NCBI GenBank assembly: GCA_003279585.1
Contig: QCHH01000001.1
Location: 62,001-126,000 of the forward strand
Direction: 5' to 3'
DNA length: 64,000 bases
Source of the DNA: Prochlorococcus sp. AG-402-A08
GTDB taxonomy: Bacteria; Cyanobacteriota; Cyanobacteriia; PCC-6307; Cyanobiaceae
Within the stretch, counting starts at the first letter, position 1; each line of letters opens with the position of its first letter. The notes beneath the pieces were generated by a model. It made no database searches, was not told where the DNA came from, and saw only the letters and a list, made by a program, of their open reading frames with translations. Below are positions 1 through 8,701 of the stretch, one piece after another. A program made the position numbers and the translations under genes.

Positions 1-2
1 AA

Positions 3-239
3 GATATCCCACCTCAAGAATTAAAAGAAAAGTGGTTTAAAAGTCACCTACTTGGAAAAGAGGTTGAATTAAGAGATCTCTATGAGTTGCCTCAGGATCA
101 GTTGGATTTAGTCATGGCAGAGACTGCAGAGTTTAGGAGCGATATAGGAAATAGAGATAGAAATCTAGGTAAATTTTGTACAGCTGGTTATTTTTTAGAG
201 CTATCAAGAATCATTGACAAAAGAAGGGCATCAGAGTGA
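3..239 (+). CDS. C-terminal fragment of an unidentified protein
   Basis: An open frame enters from the left edge and stops with TGA at 237-239, giving the last 78 residues of a protein. The fragment is charged, with a GKEVELRDLYELP stretch and an end reading SRIIDKRRASE; I see no signal peptide or membrane segment. I do not recognise the family. It runs convergently with the GST-like gene that ends 15 bases further on. The start and most of the protein lie outside the window. Confidence 0.6.
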   Translation, partial: DIPPQELKEKWFKSHLLGKEVELRDLYELPQDQLDLVMAETAEFRSDIGNRDRNLGKFCTAGYFLELSRIIDKRRASE

Positions 240-254
240 TTTTCTACTTTGTTT

Positions 255-920
255 TCAAAAAAATATAGGTTCATCTTGCTTACGCCATGGTGCAGTCTTT
301 TTCATTACTATTGGATAATTCTCATGCATAAAAAAATAATTTAACCAACTTCGTAAATATTTGATTTCATTATCTTGATCAAACTTTTCTATGTTCACTA
401 TTCTAAATTGCCTTATAAATGGCCAGATAGCCCAATCAGCCAATGTTTCTTTTGCATCAACAAGAAACAACGGTTTCCCTTCGTTTGAAAATTCTTTTAA
501 TCTGTTATTTAAAGATAAAAGTATTTTCATGGCAGCAGAACAATGAGTTTCTGATTCTTCAAAATTAAATCTAGATGCATATTTATACCGATCCAAATGA
601 TATTTAAACACTTTATCATTTGTTTCTATAAGGCTAAAGATTTCTTTTGACTTTTCATTATTATTACCAAGATATAATTCATGCATATTTGATCTTTTAA
701 TACTCCAGATCATTATCTCTAAGCTCTCGTCGATTACTTTATTTAAAGTAGTCCTTAAAACAGGTACAGTTGCTTTTTTAGAAATTTGAATTAATTCAAT
801 AGGCTTGTTCTTCAGCTCGACCTCTCTTAACTCCACTACCTGATTTGTATTTAATAATGCCCATCTTGCTCTAATTGCGTAGGGACATCGCCTAAAGCTA
901 TATAGAATATTGTGCTTCAT
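255..920 (-). CDS. Glutathione S-transferase-like protein
   Basis: 221 aa. The N-terminus has a thioredoxin/glutaredoxin-like fold signature: a short strand followed by RRCPYAIRARWAL (Cys12-Pro13), where GST and glutaredoxin-type proteins carry their thiol-binding site. A helical C-terminal part with ADWAIWPFIRQF around residues 160-172 matches the GST C-terminal domain. Likely a cytosolic glutathione-dependent transferase or reductase; the substrate cannot be inferred. The start is an ATG. It is transcribed towards the partial gene at the left edge, with 186 bases of AT-rich spacer upstream. Confidence 0.75.
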   Translation of the reverse strand: MKHNILYSFRRCPYAIRARWALLNTNQVVELREVELKNKPIELIQISKKATVPVLRTTLNKVIDESLEIMIWSIKRSNMHELYLGNNNEKSKEIFSLIETNDKVFKYHLDRYKYASRFNFEESETHCSAAMKILLSLNNRLKEFSNEGKPLFLVDAKETLADWAIWPFIRQFRIVNIEKFDQDNEIKYLRSWLNYFFMHENYPIVMKKTAPWRKQDEPIFF

Positions 921-1106
921 AATTTTCCTGTTAAAATCATCTTGTGCCTTATGCCTAGATATGATTAGTAATTGCTATGAATCATAAACAGAATATCCTT
1001 CAGAAGTATATCCTTTATGATTTTCTTTCGGAATTACATTTTACGATAAAAATATAATCCATTACTTTTATATTCCAAACGCTTCATTTCTCAAGAAAAT
1101 AAAATT

Positions 1107-1667
1107 ATGTCAGGATTTGTTTATTTAATGAAGAATGGTGATTTATATAAAATCGGATGTACAACTAATTTGGAAAGTGAGGCTATTAAAATGAAACCAG
1201 GTGAAATAATTTCTTCTTTCAAAACTAATGATCCCAAATCTTTTGAGGTTAGATTGCTAAGGCTTTATAAGAAAAAAAGAATTCCAGATACGAACTATTT
1301 TCGTTTATCTGAATCAGAAGTTAATAATTGTAAAAAACATTTAGAAGGCAAAAGTAATTTTCCAAAAAGCTTAAACGATGAGCTGAGAATAGGATTAAAT
1401 GGGTCTTTTTTTTTCGCGGCTATAACTTTTACGATTTCGTTACTTATTAACAAGATGTTTATATTTAGTTTCTTTCTTTCTATATTATTTGCCTCTATTC
1501 CTATGTGGTCACTTGCAATCCTTGGTAGTTTTGGAGGTTATGATATTGATGACCTTACACTTTTCTCGACAGTTTCTAATAGATTAAAAGGTTTTCTGAT
1601 AGCTATCTCTATGAGTTCAGTTGCATATGTTCTATATACTTTTTCTAGTCTCTCAGTTGCCTTTTAA
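1107..1667 (+). CDS. Membrane protein with N-terminal GIY-YIG/T5orf172-like domain
   Basis: 186 aa. Residues 4-80 resemble the T5orf172/MUG113 branch of the GIY-YIG nuclease fold: FVYLMKNG, then LYKIGCTT (14-20), then a charged helix (FEVRLLRLYKKKRI) and NYFRLS. The arginine usually found just after the YKIG-T segment is not evident (NLESEAIKMK), so nuclease activity is doubtful. Residues 98-140 and 161-181 form two or three hydrophobic segments, so the domain is anchored in the membrane. This fusion is unusual. ATG start; followed 104 bases later by another small membrane protein on the same strand. Confidence 0.6.
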   Translation: MSGFVYLMKNGDLYKIGCTTNLESEAIKMKPGEIISSFKTNDPKSFEVRLLRLYKKKRIPDTNYFRLSESEVNNCKKHLEGKSNFPKSLNDELRIGLNGSFFFAAITFTISLLINKMFIFSFFLSILFASIPMWSLAILGSFGGYDIDDLTLFSTVSNRLKGFLIAISMSSVAYVLYTFSSLSVAF

Positions 1668-1771
1668 TCTAAATAATTATTTTTTATTTCTATACATATA
1701 ATTTATAACTTCTTGCTTAATTATCAAATTATAGCTATTAATATATTTAATAGATAAATCCTTTTGCGAGC

Positions 1772-2026
1772 ATGAGCATTTCTGATTATCTTCAATTCTT
1801 AGAACCAATACAAGAACAGCTTAATAAGGTTTACTCAATCGCTTCTTTGGCTCTTACAGTTTTAATTTGTTTATGGCTATTCAATTTTATAGTTGGTCTC
1901 ATACAAAGAACGTATTCAGTAGGTAAAGCTATAGGAAGTTTTTATAGAAATTATTTTCATAAGTATCTTCGGAAGGCAATTCTTGGAGTTTTGAATACTT
2001 TTAAGAAAACCAGTAATCCTATTTAA
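1772..2026 (+). CDS. Small membrane protein, unknown
   Basis: 84 aa, unrecognised. One strong hydrophobic segment at residues 23-44 (SLALTVLICLWLFNFIVGLI) is followed by a basic, aromatic C-terminal half, suggesting a single-pass inner-membrane protein with a cytosolic basic tail. ATG start with GCGAG just upstream as a weak ribosome site. It ends 18 bases before the convergent dehydrogenase gene. Confidence 0.5.
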   Translation: MSISDYLQFLEPIQEQLNKVYSIASLALTVLICLWLFNFIVGLIQRTYSVGKAIGSFYRNYFHKYLRKAILGVLNTFKKTSNPI

Positions 2027-2044
2027 AAAAATAAGACTTTTCTT

Positions 2045-2758
2045 CTAAACCGTTGTTTCAAGTTGACAATTTAGTGCGATTTCAAAAGGAACAGAACTAT
2101 TAGGTAATTCCAGTAAATTAGAACAAATACTTGCAATATCATTTTTTTGTGTCATCTCTTTTTTTGGGAAATGATTTATTTCTTTTGCCATATCTGTATT
2201 TACCCAGCCTGGGCAAATAGCTGTAACTCTAATACCTTTTTCCCATCCTTCATTTCTCATGGTTTGGCATAAGCTCATTAAAGCGAATTTACTCATTGAA
2301 TAGCTAGCCAAGTTACCTTTTGACCGTTTTCCACTCATAGATACTAATACAATAATTCGTGATGAATTACTAACTGACAAATACTTCCAAGCATCTTTTG
2401 TTAGTATCCATGGTCCCATTACATTAACTTTCCATAGGTTTTCAATATCTGTCATTTCATTATCATTAAATAATAAATTTGTTCTTTTAAATATCCCAGC
2501 GCAATGAATAATAGTATCAATTTTTTTAAATGTTTCCACTGTTTTCTCAACCCATTTTTTTGATGACTTTTGATCAGTTGCATCATAGGTATGAACCAAA
2601 AACCTATCTGGATTGTTTGATTTTGGATCTAAGGCTGTATTGATTAAATCTTCACTTCTTCTTACTCCTAAACTTAATGAATGTCCTTCTTTAAGTAACT
2701 TTAATGCGATTGCTTTACCTATACCTCTACTTGCTCCACTTATAAGTATTTTTCTCAT
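2045..2758 (-). CDS. SDR-family oxidoreductase coupled to crtL
   Basis: 237 aa, a classical short-chain dehydrogenase. The nucleotide-binding motif SGASRGIG is at residues 7-14, CAG at 86-88 takes the place of NNAG, a serine lies near 140-142, and the catalytic YSMSK is at 153-157 (Tyr153, Lys157). Its ATG overlaps the TGA of the lycopene cyclase gene by four bases (ATGA at 2755-2758), so the two are very probably translationally coupled. That suggests, without proving, a role in carotenoid or other isoprenoid metabolism. The substrate is unknown. Confidence 0.8.
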   Translation of the reverse strand: MRKILISGASRGIGKAIALKLLKEGHSLSLGVRRSEDLINTALDPKSNNPDRFLVHTYDATDQKSSKKWVEKTVETFKKIDTIIHCAGIFKRTNLLFNDNEMTDIENLWKVNVMGPWILTKDAWKYLSVSNSSRIIVLVSMSGKRSKGNLASYSMSKFALMSLCQTMRNEGWEKGIRVTAICPGWVNTDMAKEINHFPKKEMTQKNDIASICSNLLELPNSSVPFEIALNCQLETTV

Positions 2759-4041
2759 TTATTATTAACTATTAATGCTTTAAATAATAAATATAATTCT
2801 CTACCATGCATATTCATTAATCCTTGTTTGACATTCCAGGGTGATTTCCTAAACATCTGCCACATTGCAGATATTAATTCTTTAAGGCTAAGTGTATTTG
2901 TAAGGAATCCATACCATTGTTTATTTGGTAAACTAAAAAACTCTACAAAGAATCCTCTTAGCAACTTCTCTTCGAATCGCATCAATTTTTCTAATCCAAA
3001 TTTATAAATAGCTTGTTTTCTTCTAAGTTCTGCAGGCCATAATGTTTGCCAACCTTTCTTTGCTAATGAAGCGGAGGATTCTTTTGGATCTTTCATTGCT
3101 AATGAAAGAGTTTTAGCAACTTTTGGAGCTCTTCTTAAAAGGCTTCCAACCATGTATCCCGATGCAGGATGTACCATCCCAGCAGAACCGCCAAATCCAA
3201 GGACCGGCTGCGTTAGGTCAGGGATAGGCATGTTCATTGGCAAATATGAACCATGCTCTTCATGCTCAAGACTTTTTATCTCTAAACCACGGGTCTCTAA
3301 TCTTTTTTCCAGTCTTCTTTTTAATTCATCAAGGGAGACTGGAGGAAATAAACCCAAGGATGTTTCTTCTAAGAAAAACTTTCCATCTCCCATATCCATA
3401 GCGTATAGAAATGTTGGCGCTTCTTTTCTCTCCTCTGAATTCAAGTGGTCGCAGCGATAATCCATTAGAACAAATTGATCTTTCTCGACAGGGGGTGCGT
3501 TAAATTTCCCTACTATCCCATAACAAGTTTGAACGGCTACTGGTCCTTGGTTCGTAGATTTAATAAAAACAGGTTTGTAACCTGTTGCGTCAATTACCAA
3601 CCGAGCATTAAGTTCCTTTCCTTTAGATGTTTTAACTGTGCTGGTTAATTGATTCGTTTCTAAGTCGATTGCTGATCCTTTATGCCATTCAATTTGAGCC
3701 TTATTACATTGCTCTAACCAATAAGCTTGTAACTTATTTTTATCAAAAAGGCCATAATCTCTATTATGTTCAGTAACTTCATTCTTTTTTGAATTTGGAT
3801 CCTTGTCTCCCTCTCCAAAATAACTAATAGTTTTTACCCATCGATGTTCAAGTAAATGACTTAGCCCAAGCTCGTCAACCTCTTCACCCCAAATCCCATA
3901 CGTGAAGGGCCAAGGCTCCTCTGGTGATTGCTCTGATAAGATTTCAACTTTTAAGTTTTCACTCGCTAATGCTGCCGCTATAGATAGAGCGCCTGGGCCT
4001 GAGCCTATTACTAGAACATCTTTTAATGCATTAGTACTCAT
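2755..4041 (-). CDS. crtL: Lycopene cyclase, CrtL type
   Basis: 428 aa flavoprotein of the plant/cyanobacterial CrtL family, which cyclises the ends of lycopene to form carotenes at the photosynthetic membrane. Visible motifs are the dinucleotide-binding GSGPGALSIAAAL near residues 13-25, the family signature WPFTYGIWGEEVDELGL (44-60), and a GFGGSAGMVHPASGYMVG segment about residue 285. Length matches the family. I cannot decide beta against epsilon cyclase from sequence alone; Prochlorococcus normally has both. The downstream SDR gene overlaps by four bases. ATG start with 293 bases of spacer upstream. Confidence 0.85.
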   Translation of the reverse strand: MSTNALKDVLVIGSGPGALSIAAALASENLKVEILSEQSPEEPWPFTYGIWGEEVDELGLSHLLEHRWVKTISYFGEGDKDPNSKKNEVTEHNRDYGLFDKNKLQAYWLEQCNKAQIEWHKGSAIDLETNQLTSTVKTSKGKELNARLVIDATGYKPVFIKSTNQGPVAVQTCYGIVGKFNAPPVEKDQFVLMDYRCDHLNSEERKEAPTFLYAMDMGDGKFFLEETSLGLFPPVSLDELKRRLEKRLETRGLEIKSLEHEEHGSYLPMNMPIPDLTQPVLGFGGSAGMVHPASGYMVGSLLRRAPKVAKTLSLAMKDPKESSASLAKKGWQTLWPAELRRKQAIYKFGLEKLMRFEEKLLRGFFVEFFSLPNKQWYGFLTNTLSLKELISAMWQMFRKSPWNVKQGLMNMHGRELYLLFKALIVNNK

Positions 4042-4334
4042 GGCTCCCCATGAGTAAAATAACTATTTCCTTTTACTTGGAGTCGAAATGTAGGATTTAA
4101 TTTTTTAGAATATTCAGTTATTTGATTGCCTCCCTGGATTACCACTTTAAACACATGTGCCTATAGAATCAACAATAGCTCGTGATGGCTTTAACAATGA
4201 ATTGTATTAATGTTTTTTATTAACCTAATGATTTTATTTTTTTTTAAGTATGTATGAAGAGTTTTTTATTAGAAAATGAAATAATAAACAATTTAATTTA
4301 ATGCTAATTCATTTATTATTATAATTAAAAATTC
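4042..4334. other. AT-rich divergent intergenic region
   Basis: 293 bases between the divergent crtL and the POR-like dehydrogenase. It must hold both promoters. It is very AT-rich, with runs such as TTTTTTTTTAAG near 4240. I see no gene, clear hairpin or strong inverted repeat. Confidence 0.5.
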
Positions 4335-5357
4335 ATGAAAGGAAAATCAAATATTTCAAAAAAAGATAAACCTTTAACTATTTTTATAACAGGTGGTTCA
4401 TCAGGTATTGGATATCAAGCAATTTTGAAATTGATTTCACTTGGTCATAATATAATTTTACCTTGTAAAAATATATTTAGAGCCAATGAAGTATTGACTA
4501 ATATATTCAACCAATCTCCACTTAAATTATCTAAGAAAGGTAAGATTTATACACCTATAATGGATCTTTCTGATTTGAAAAGTGTTGATTCTATTTGTTC
4601 TGAACTTAAAAAAAGACTTGTGAAAATCAATGTTTTAATTTTGAATGCTGGTCTTCAATATACTGGATCAAAAATACCTAGAATGTCAACTCAGGGGATT
4701 GAATTAACTTTTGCAGTAAATCATTTATCACATTTTTATCTGACACAAAAGATTTTACCTTTAATAGATATGAGAAATGATCCGAGAATAATTATTACCT
4801 CTTCAGAAGTTCATAATCCTAAAAGTGGGGGTGGAAAAGTAGGAGCCAAGGCCAGCTTAGGTAACTTAAAAGGATTAGAATCTGGTCCTGGTTTTGAAAT
4901 GATTGATGGGAATAAATTTAATGCTGATAAAGCATATAAAGATAGTAAATTATGTAATATTCTCTTTGCTAGAAAGTTAAGTAATGATTTGAAAAGGAAA
5001 AAGTTATCTATCCCAATTATTGCATGGGCTCCGGGCTTAGTTATCTCTAGAGATAGTGAAGGATTCTTTAGGTATAGCAGAAAATATAATCAATTAGGAC
5101 AAATATTATTTGCTTTTTTAGCTAGAGATATTTTAAGAATAACAACAACAAATGAAAAAGCTGGGTTACTTTTAGCTAATTTAGCTTGTTTAAATAAATA
5201 TAATAAACCTAGTTTCAATTACTATAGTAATAGAATTATTTCATCAGGTAAATTTATCTTTGAAAAAACTGATATCAGTAATGATGCTTTGAGAGACGAT
5301 TTATCTGATAATTTATGGGAGTTATCTAAATCTCTTATAGATAAGATAATTAGATAA
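4335..5357 (+). CDS. POR-like short-chain dehydrogenase
   Basis: 340 aa SDR with similarity to light-dependent protochlorophyllide reductase. TGGSSGIG (residues 19-26) binds NADP(H), NAG is at 104-106, TSSEVH is near 155-160, and AYKDSKLCN (200-208) holds the catalytic Tyr201 and Lys205; the YKDSKxCN form is typical of POR rather than ordinary SDRs. The rest (SGGGKVGAKASLGNLKGLE) also fits the POR layout. True POR in cyanobacteria is usually better conserved and near other chlorophyll genes, so this is more likely a POR/retinol-dehydrogenase-like paralogue of unknown substrate. Confidence 0.7.
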   Translation: MKGKSNISKKDKPLTIFITGGSSGIGYQAILKLISLGHNIILPCKNIFRANEVLTNIFNQSPLKLSKKGKIYTPIMDLSDLKSVDSICSELKKRLVKINVLILNAGLQYTGSKIPRMSTQGIELTFAVNHLSHFYLTQKILPLIDMRNDPRIIITSSEVHNPKSGGGKVGAKASLGNLKGLESGPGFEMIDGNKFNADKAYKDSKLCNILFARKLSNDLKRKKLSIPIIAWAPGLVISRDSEGFFRYSRKYNQLGQILFAFLARDILRITTTNEKAGLLLANLACLNKYNKPSFNYYSNRIISSGKFIFEKTDISNDALRDDLSDNLWELSKSLIDKIIR

Positions 5358-5364
5358 ATATCTC

Positions 5365-6381
5365 TTATTTATTCACATGAATTGTTTGAGTTGGATATGC
5401 GAAGCTAATATTTTCATCGTGAAATTTCTTCATGATTTCTAAATTAATTTCTTGTTGAGCTGACATTGCTTGAAGATAATCACTGGTGGGAATGTAATAG
5501 ACAAGTTCAAAATCAAGACTACTATTGGCGAATTCGATAAAATGACATCGGTCGAAGATCGCATTTTCAGTATTGTCAACGATATTTTTGATCATTTCAG
5601 GTATGTTTTTTGTTTGTTCATATGTAGTTTCATAGACCACGCCCAATTTATGCACCAGTCTTCTTTTCTTCATCTCAGCATAATTTGAAATTACTCCATT
5701 TGTTAGTCTGCTATTACTCATTACTATTGCCTCACCGTTAATACTTCTTAAGCGTGTTGATCTAACGCCTACGCTCTCAACTTTTGCCCATATTCCATCA
5801 ATATGAATGAATTGCCCACTTTGAAATGGTTTGTCAAGGAGGATAGTTATGTATTCGAAGAACTCTTGAACCGGTTCCTTTAATGCTAGGCCAGCACCTA
5901 TGCCTCCTGCACTCAATAGGGCCCAAATAGCTGCCATTTGGACACCCATATTTTGAAGATAAAAAATAACTCCCAGACTCCAAACAGATGCCCCAACCAT
6001 TGGACTAAGTGAACGAATCATTTCACTTATAGATTGATCATTGATCTTATTTGCCCATCTTTGTATTAGTTTCAAAAATACTCTATTTACAAATCTGACT
6101 ATATAAATAAGGCAAAGAAACTTACTAATACCAATTAATGTCTTATCAACTATTCCACCAATCAGTAAAACTTTCCATGCGACTATGAAACTTAAAATAA
6201 AACCTAAAGGCTTAATAGTCTCAATTAAAAGAGTAGCTATGTAGTCATCTGTTTTGCTTCGTGTGGCTGAGGTTATTCTCCTTAAAATTTTGTTTAGGAT
6301 TTTTGGACTTATTAATGAAATAATGCAACCTATGCTGAAAGTAAGTAATGAAATAATTATGTTTTTATAAAAATCATCCAT
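5365..6381 (-). CDS. mscS: MscS-family mechanosensitive channel
   Basis: 338 aa, small-conductance mechanosensitive channel family. Four to five hydrophobic helices occupy residues 8-170, and the last, rich in Gly and Ala (AAIWALLSAGGIGAGLALK), is the pore-lining helix. It is followed by the conserved beta domain: KPFQSGQFIHIDGIWAKV, VESVGVRSTRLRS and a (P/S)NSRL-type segment MSNSRLTNGVISNYA. It would release osmolytes on hypo-osmotic shock. Convergent with the POR-like gene, with seven bases between them. ATG start. Confidence 0.85.
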   Translation of the reverse strand: MDDFYKNIIISLLTFSIGCIISLISPKILNKILRRITSATRSKTDDYIATLLIETIKPLGFILSFIVAWKVLLIGGIVDKTLIGISKFLCLIYIVRFVNRVFLKLIQRWANKINDQSISEMIRSLSPMVGASVWSLGVIFYLQNMGVQMAAIWALLSAGGIGAGLALKEPVQEFFEYITILLDKPFQSGQFIHIDGIWAKVESVGVRSTRLRSINGEAIVMSNSRLTNGVISNYAEMKKRRLVHKLGVVYETTYEQTKNIPEMIKNIVDNTENAIFDRCHFIEFANSSLDFELVYYIPTSDYLQAMSAQQEINLEIMKKFHDENISFAYPTQTIHVNK

Positions 6382-6446
6382 AATGACAAATTACTTTTCT
6401 TCAGATTGCCCGAAAAAAATGATTTGTCTAGATATTTTCTTATTAT

Positions 6447-7055
6447 TTAATTTGGAAATGATTTTTTTAAAATTTTACTAATCCCTCTGAATTCATCTCT
6501 GCTAGAGGTCTTACATAATTCACATATAAGACTTTCAGTTGTGGATGGAACTGCTCCAGACAATATAAGTCTTAAAAAGGCGGTATCATTGTCTAGTTCA
6601 TTTCTACTCCCAATAGCATCCCTTGGGATTAAAATATTTAAACCTTTTTGTAAAAGATCAATCGAAGTCTGAAGAATACATATGTGACTCTCAATTCCAC
6701 AAACTATTATATTTTTAAAATTATATTCACTAATATAATTTATAAAGTTCTTATTCTTATTACAACTAAATTCCATTTTTTCAAATTTAGCATATTTATG
6801 ATTCTCTGAAATTGATTCTAAAGTCTTACCAAGCTTCAATGGATTTTGTTCCGTAATAGCAATACGAACATTTAGCAAATTGCAAGTATCGATAAGCTTT
6901 TTTATGTTAAATATTAATAGTTGATTATCTTTGATATTATTTATAAGTTTTTGTTGTACATCCACTATAAGTAGTAATGTTTCATCCTCAACTAATATTT
7001 TATTATTATTATTTATATTGATTGAAGTGGACATTTTTTTTAAAAATTGATCCAT
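6447..7055 (-). CDS. Isochorismatase-family hydrolase
   Basis: 202 aa cysteine hydrolase. The triad expected of the family can be placed: Asp32 in LLIVDVQQKL, a lysine near 92-93 in KFEKMEFSC, and Cys126 in GIESHICILQTSIDLL. This fold covers isochorismatase, nicotinamidase and related amidases; the substrate cannot be assigned. The N-terminus has a low-complexity Asn/Ile stretch before residue 22, so an internal start at Met8 is possible. Codon use looks AT-extreme compared with the neighbouring fur gene. Confidence 0.75.
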   Translation of the reverse strand: MDQFLKKMSTSININNNNKILVEDETLLLIVDVQQKLINNIKDNQLLIFNIKKLIDTCNLLNVRIAITEQNPLKLGKTLESISENHKYAKFEKMEFSCNKNKNFINYISEYNFKNIIVCGIESHICILQTSIDLLQKGLNILIPRDAIGSRNELDNDTAFLRLILSGAVPSTTESLICELCKTSSRDEFRGISKILKKSFPN

Positions 7056-7198
7056 TTTAGAATTTCTTATTATTTATTTAAATATAAATCATCTAATAAA
7101 CTTAGACATCATTTTGATTGAAAAACACTCTCAGAGAGCCTCTCACCTGTTGCAGCTTTTTCTCATTACGTTAGACTATTGAGAAAACAAAGCTGGTA

Positions 7199-7657
7199 TT
7201 GGTTTCTCCTCCTCCCTATCGTACCCATCCTTCTCCTTTGGAATCAGGACTTCGTTCAGATGGTAAAAGAATGACCCCTCAAAGGAAAAAGGTTCTTTCT
7301 TTGTTTGAAGAAGTTGGCTCTGGAATCCATCTCAGTGCGGAGGAGGTGCATTCCAAATTGACAATTTCTGGTGAGAAGGTTTCTCTGGCGACTATTTACA
7401 GAACTTTAAGGCTTTTGGTCAAGATGACCTTCCTTAATGAACTTGATTTAAGTGAGGGAGGAAATAGGTTTGAATTGCTTAGTCATGATCATCCAGATCA
7501 TCATCATTTGATTTGTATTCGCTGTGGAAGAACAGAAGAGTTTGAAAATAATGATGTTGTTAATGCTGGTAAAGAAGCAGCTAAAAGTTTTGGATTTAAA
7601 TTATTGGAATCATCTTTAAACGTAAGAGCATTATGTCCCATGTGTCTTAACAAATAA
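7199..7657 (+). CDS. Fur-family metalloregulator
   Basis: 152 aa repressor. Residues 22-95 form the winged helix, with RMTPQRKKVLSLFEE and ATIYRTLRLL as the recognition part. The metal region is rich in His (SHDHPDHHHLICIRCG) with two CxxC pairs (Cys106/109 and 146/149) for a structural zinc. Marine picocyanobacteria carry several Fur paralogues; I cannot tell Fur, Zur and PerR apart here. TTG start at 7199. An odd palindrome, CTCTCAGAGAG at 7128-7138, lies about 60 bases upstream and could be an operator. Convergent with arsS. Confidence 0.8.
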   Translation: MVSPPPYRTHPSPLESGLRSDGKRMTPQRKKVLSLFEEVGSGIHLSAEEVHSKLTISGEKVSLATIYRTLRLLVKMTFLNELDLSEGGNRFELLSHDHPDHHHLICIRCGRTEEFENNDVVNAGKEAAKSFGFKLLESSLNVRALCPMCLNK

Positions 7658-7667
7658 ACCTTGTTTC

Positions 7668-8612
7668 TTAAGTTAATTCTCCACCACAACTAGAACCAGC
7701 TCCAGCAGTACATCCAAAACAATGATTCCCTATTGAAATAGGATTATTTTTTAAAGAAACCAATGGCGTTAATAGATCATCCAAATGCTTAACTTCACCA
7801 TATCTCTTCATCCCAAGTTGCTGATTGAAATCACAATCATATAGATAACCTTTCCAATCAACACTCAAGGTTGTTCTACACATTACTGAGTTAAGATTTC
7901 CTGCATTATGATTGTCTTTAAGCAACTTATTGTACTCCTCTAGTTTTCCAATTATCTTTAAATAGTTTTCATATCTATTAATTGGCATATTAGTTAAAAC
8001 AAATAAATTCGAGAAAAAAATACCATACCTTTCTTTTAGTTCTAGTCTGTAAGTATCTTCTAATTCCTTTTGGGATGGTGGAAGTTGTGGGCCGCTTGGA
8101 TTATAAACTAGATTCAAAACTAGACCTTTATCTTTTATGCCGTAGCCAAAAGAGTTAAGCTGTTTAAGCGCTAATATACTTTTTTCAAAAACTCCTTTAC
8201 CTCTTTGTTTGTCTACATTGCCCTCAAGATAACAAGGAAGAGATGCTGTTATTTTTACTTTATTTGATGCTAAAAAACTTGCTAAATCTTCATAACCTGG
8301 CTCGGTAAGTATTGTTAAATTACATCTGTCCATTACCTCAACATTAAGACTACGTACCTCTTTTACTAATTGTTTGAATTTTGGATGAAGTTCGGGCGCA
8401 CCTCCGGTAATATCTAGTAGCTTAATATTGTTCGCTTTTATAACTTTAGGTATAAGTTTTATAATATCATTGCTCATCATTTCTGTTCTACTTGGACTTG
8501 AATCAACGTGACAATGACTACAGGCTTGATTACATTTATACCCTATATTTATTTGCAAAGTATCAAGATAGTCTCTTTTGATTTTTGGGAATTTTGTTTT
8601 GTTTATCTTCAT
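7668..8612 (-). CDS. arsS: ArsS-like radical SAM protein
   Basis: 314 aa. A radical SAM cluster motif CNQACSHC (Cys27, Cys31, Cys34) is followed by LDITGGAPELHP, the glycine-rich SAM-binding strand. The C-terminus has CFGCTAGAGSSCGGEL, the cysteine-rich end typical of the arsenosugar biosynthesis radical SAM family (ArsS, with a DUF3641 domain). In that family the enzyme adds the 5'-deoxyadenosyl group to methylated arsenic. No arsM is visible next to it, so the arsenic role rests on family membership only. ATG start; ends ten bases from the convergent fur-like gene. Confidence 0.75.
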   Translation of the reverse strand: MKINKTKFPKIKRDYLDTLQINIGYKCNQACSHCHVDSSPSRTEMMSNDIIKLIPKVIKANNIKLLDITGGAPELHPKFKQLVKEVRSLNVEVMDRCNLTILTEPGYEDLASFLASNKVKITASLPCYLEGNVDKQRGKGVFEKSILALKQLNSFGYGIKDKGLVLNLVYNPSGPQLPPSQKELEDTYRLELKERYGIFFSNLFVLTNMPINRYENYLKIIGKLEEYNKLLKDNHNAGNLNSVMCRTTLSVDWKGYLYDCDFNQQLGMKRYGEVKHLDDLLTPLVSLKNNPISIGNHCFGCTAGAGSSCGGELT

Positions 8613-8701
8613 TGAGATCTATATATAGTTAATATCATATGACATTTTAGATAAAATATTTCTTTAAGTGCGAATATTTTATAAAATCGCTTATTAATAA
8701 T

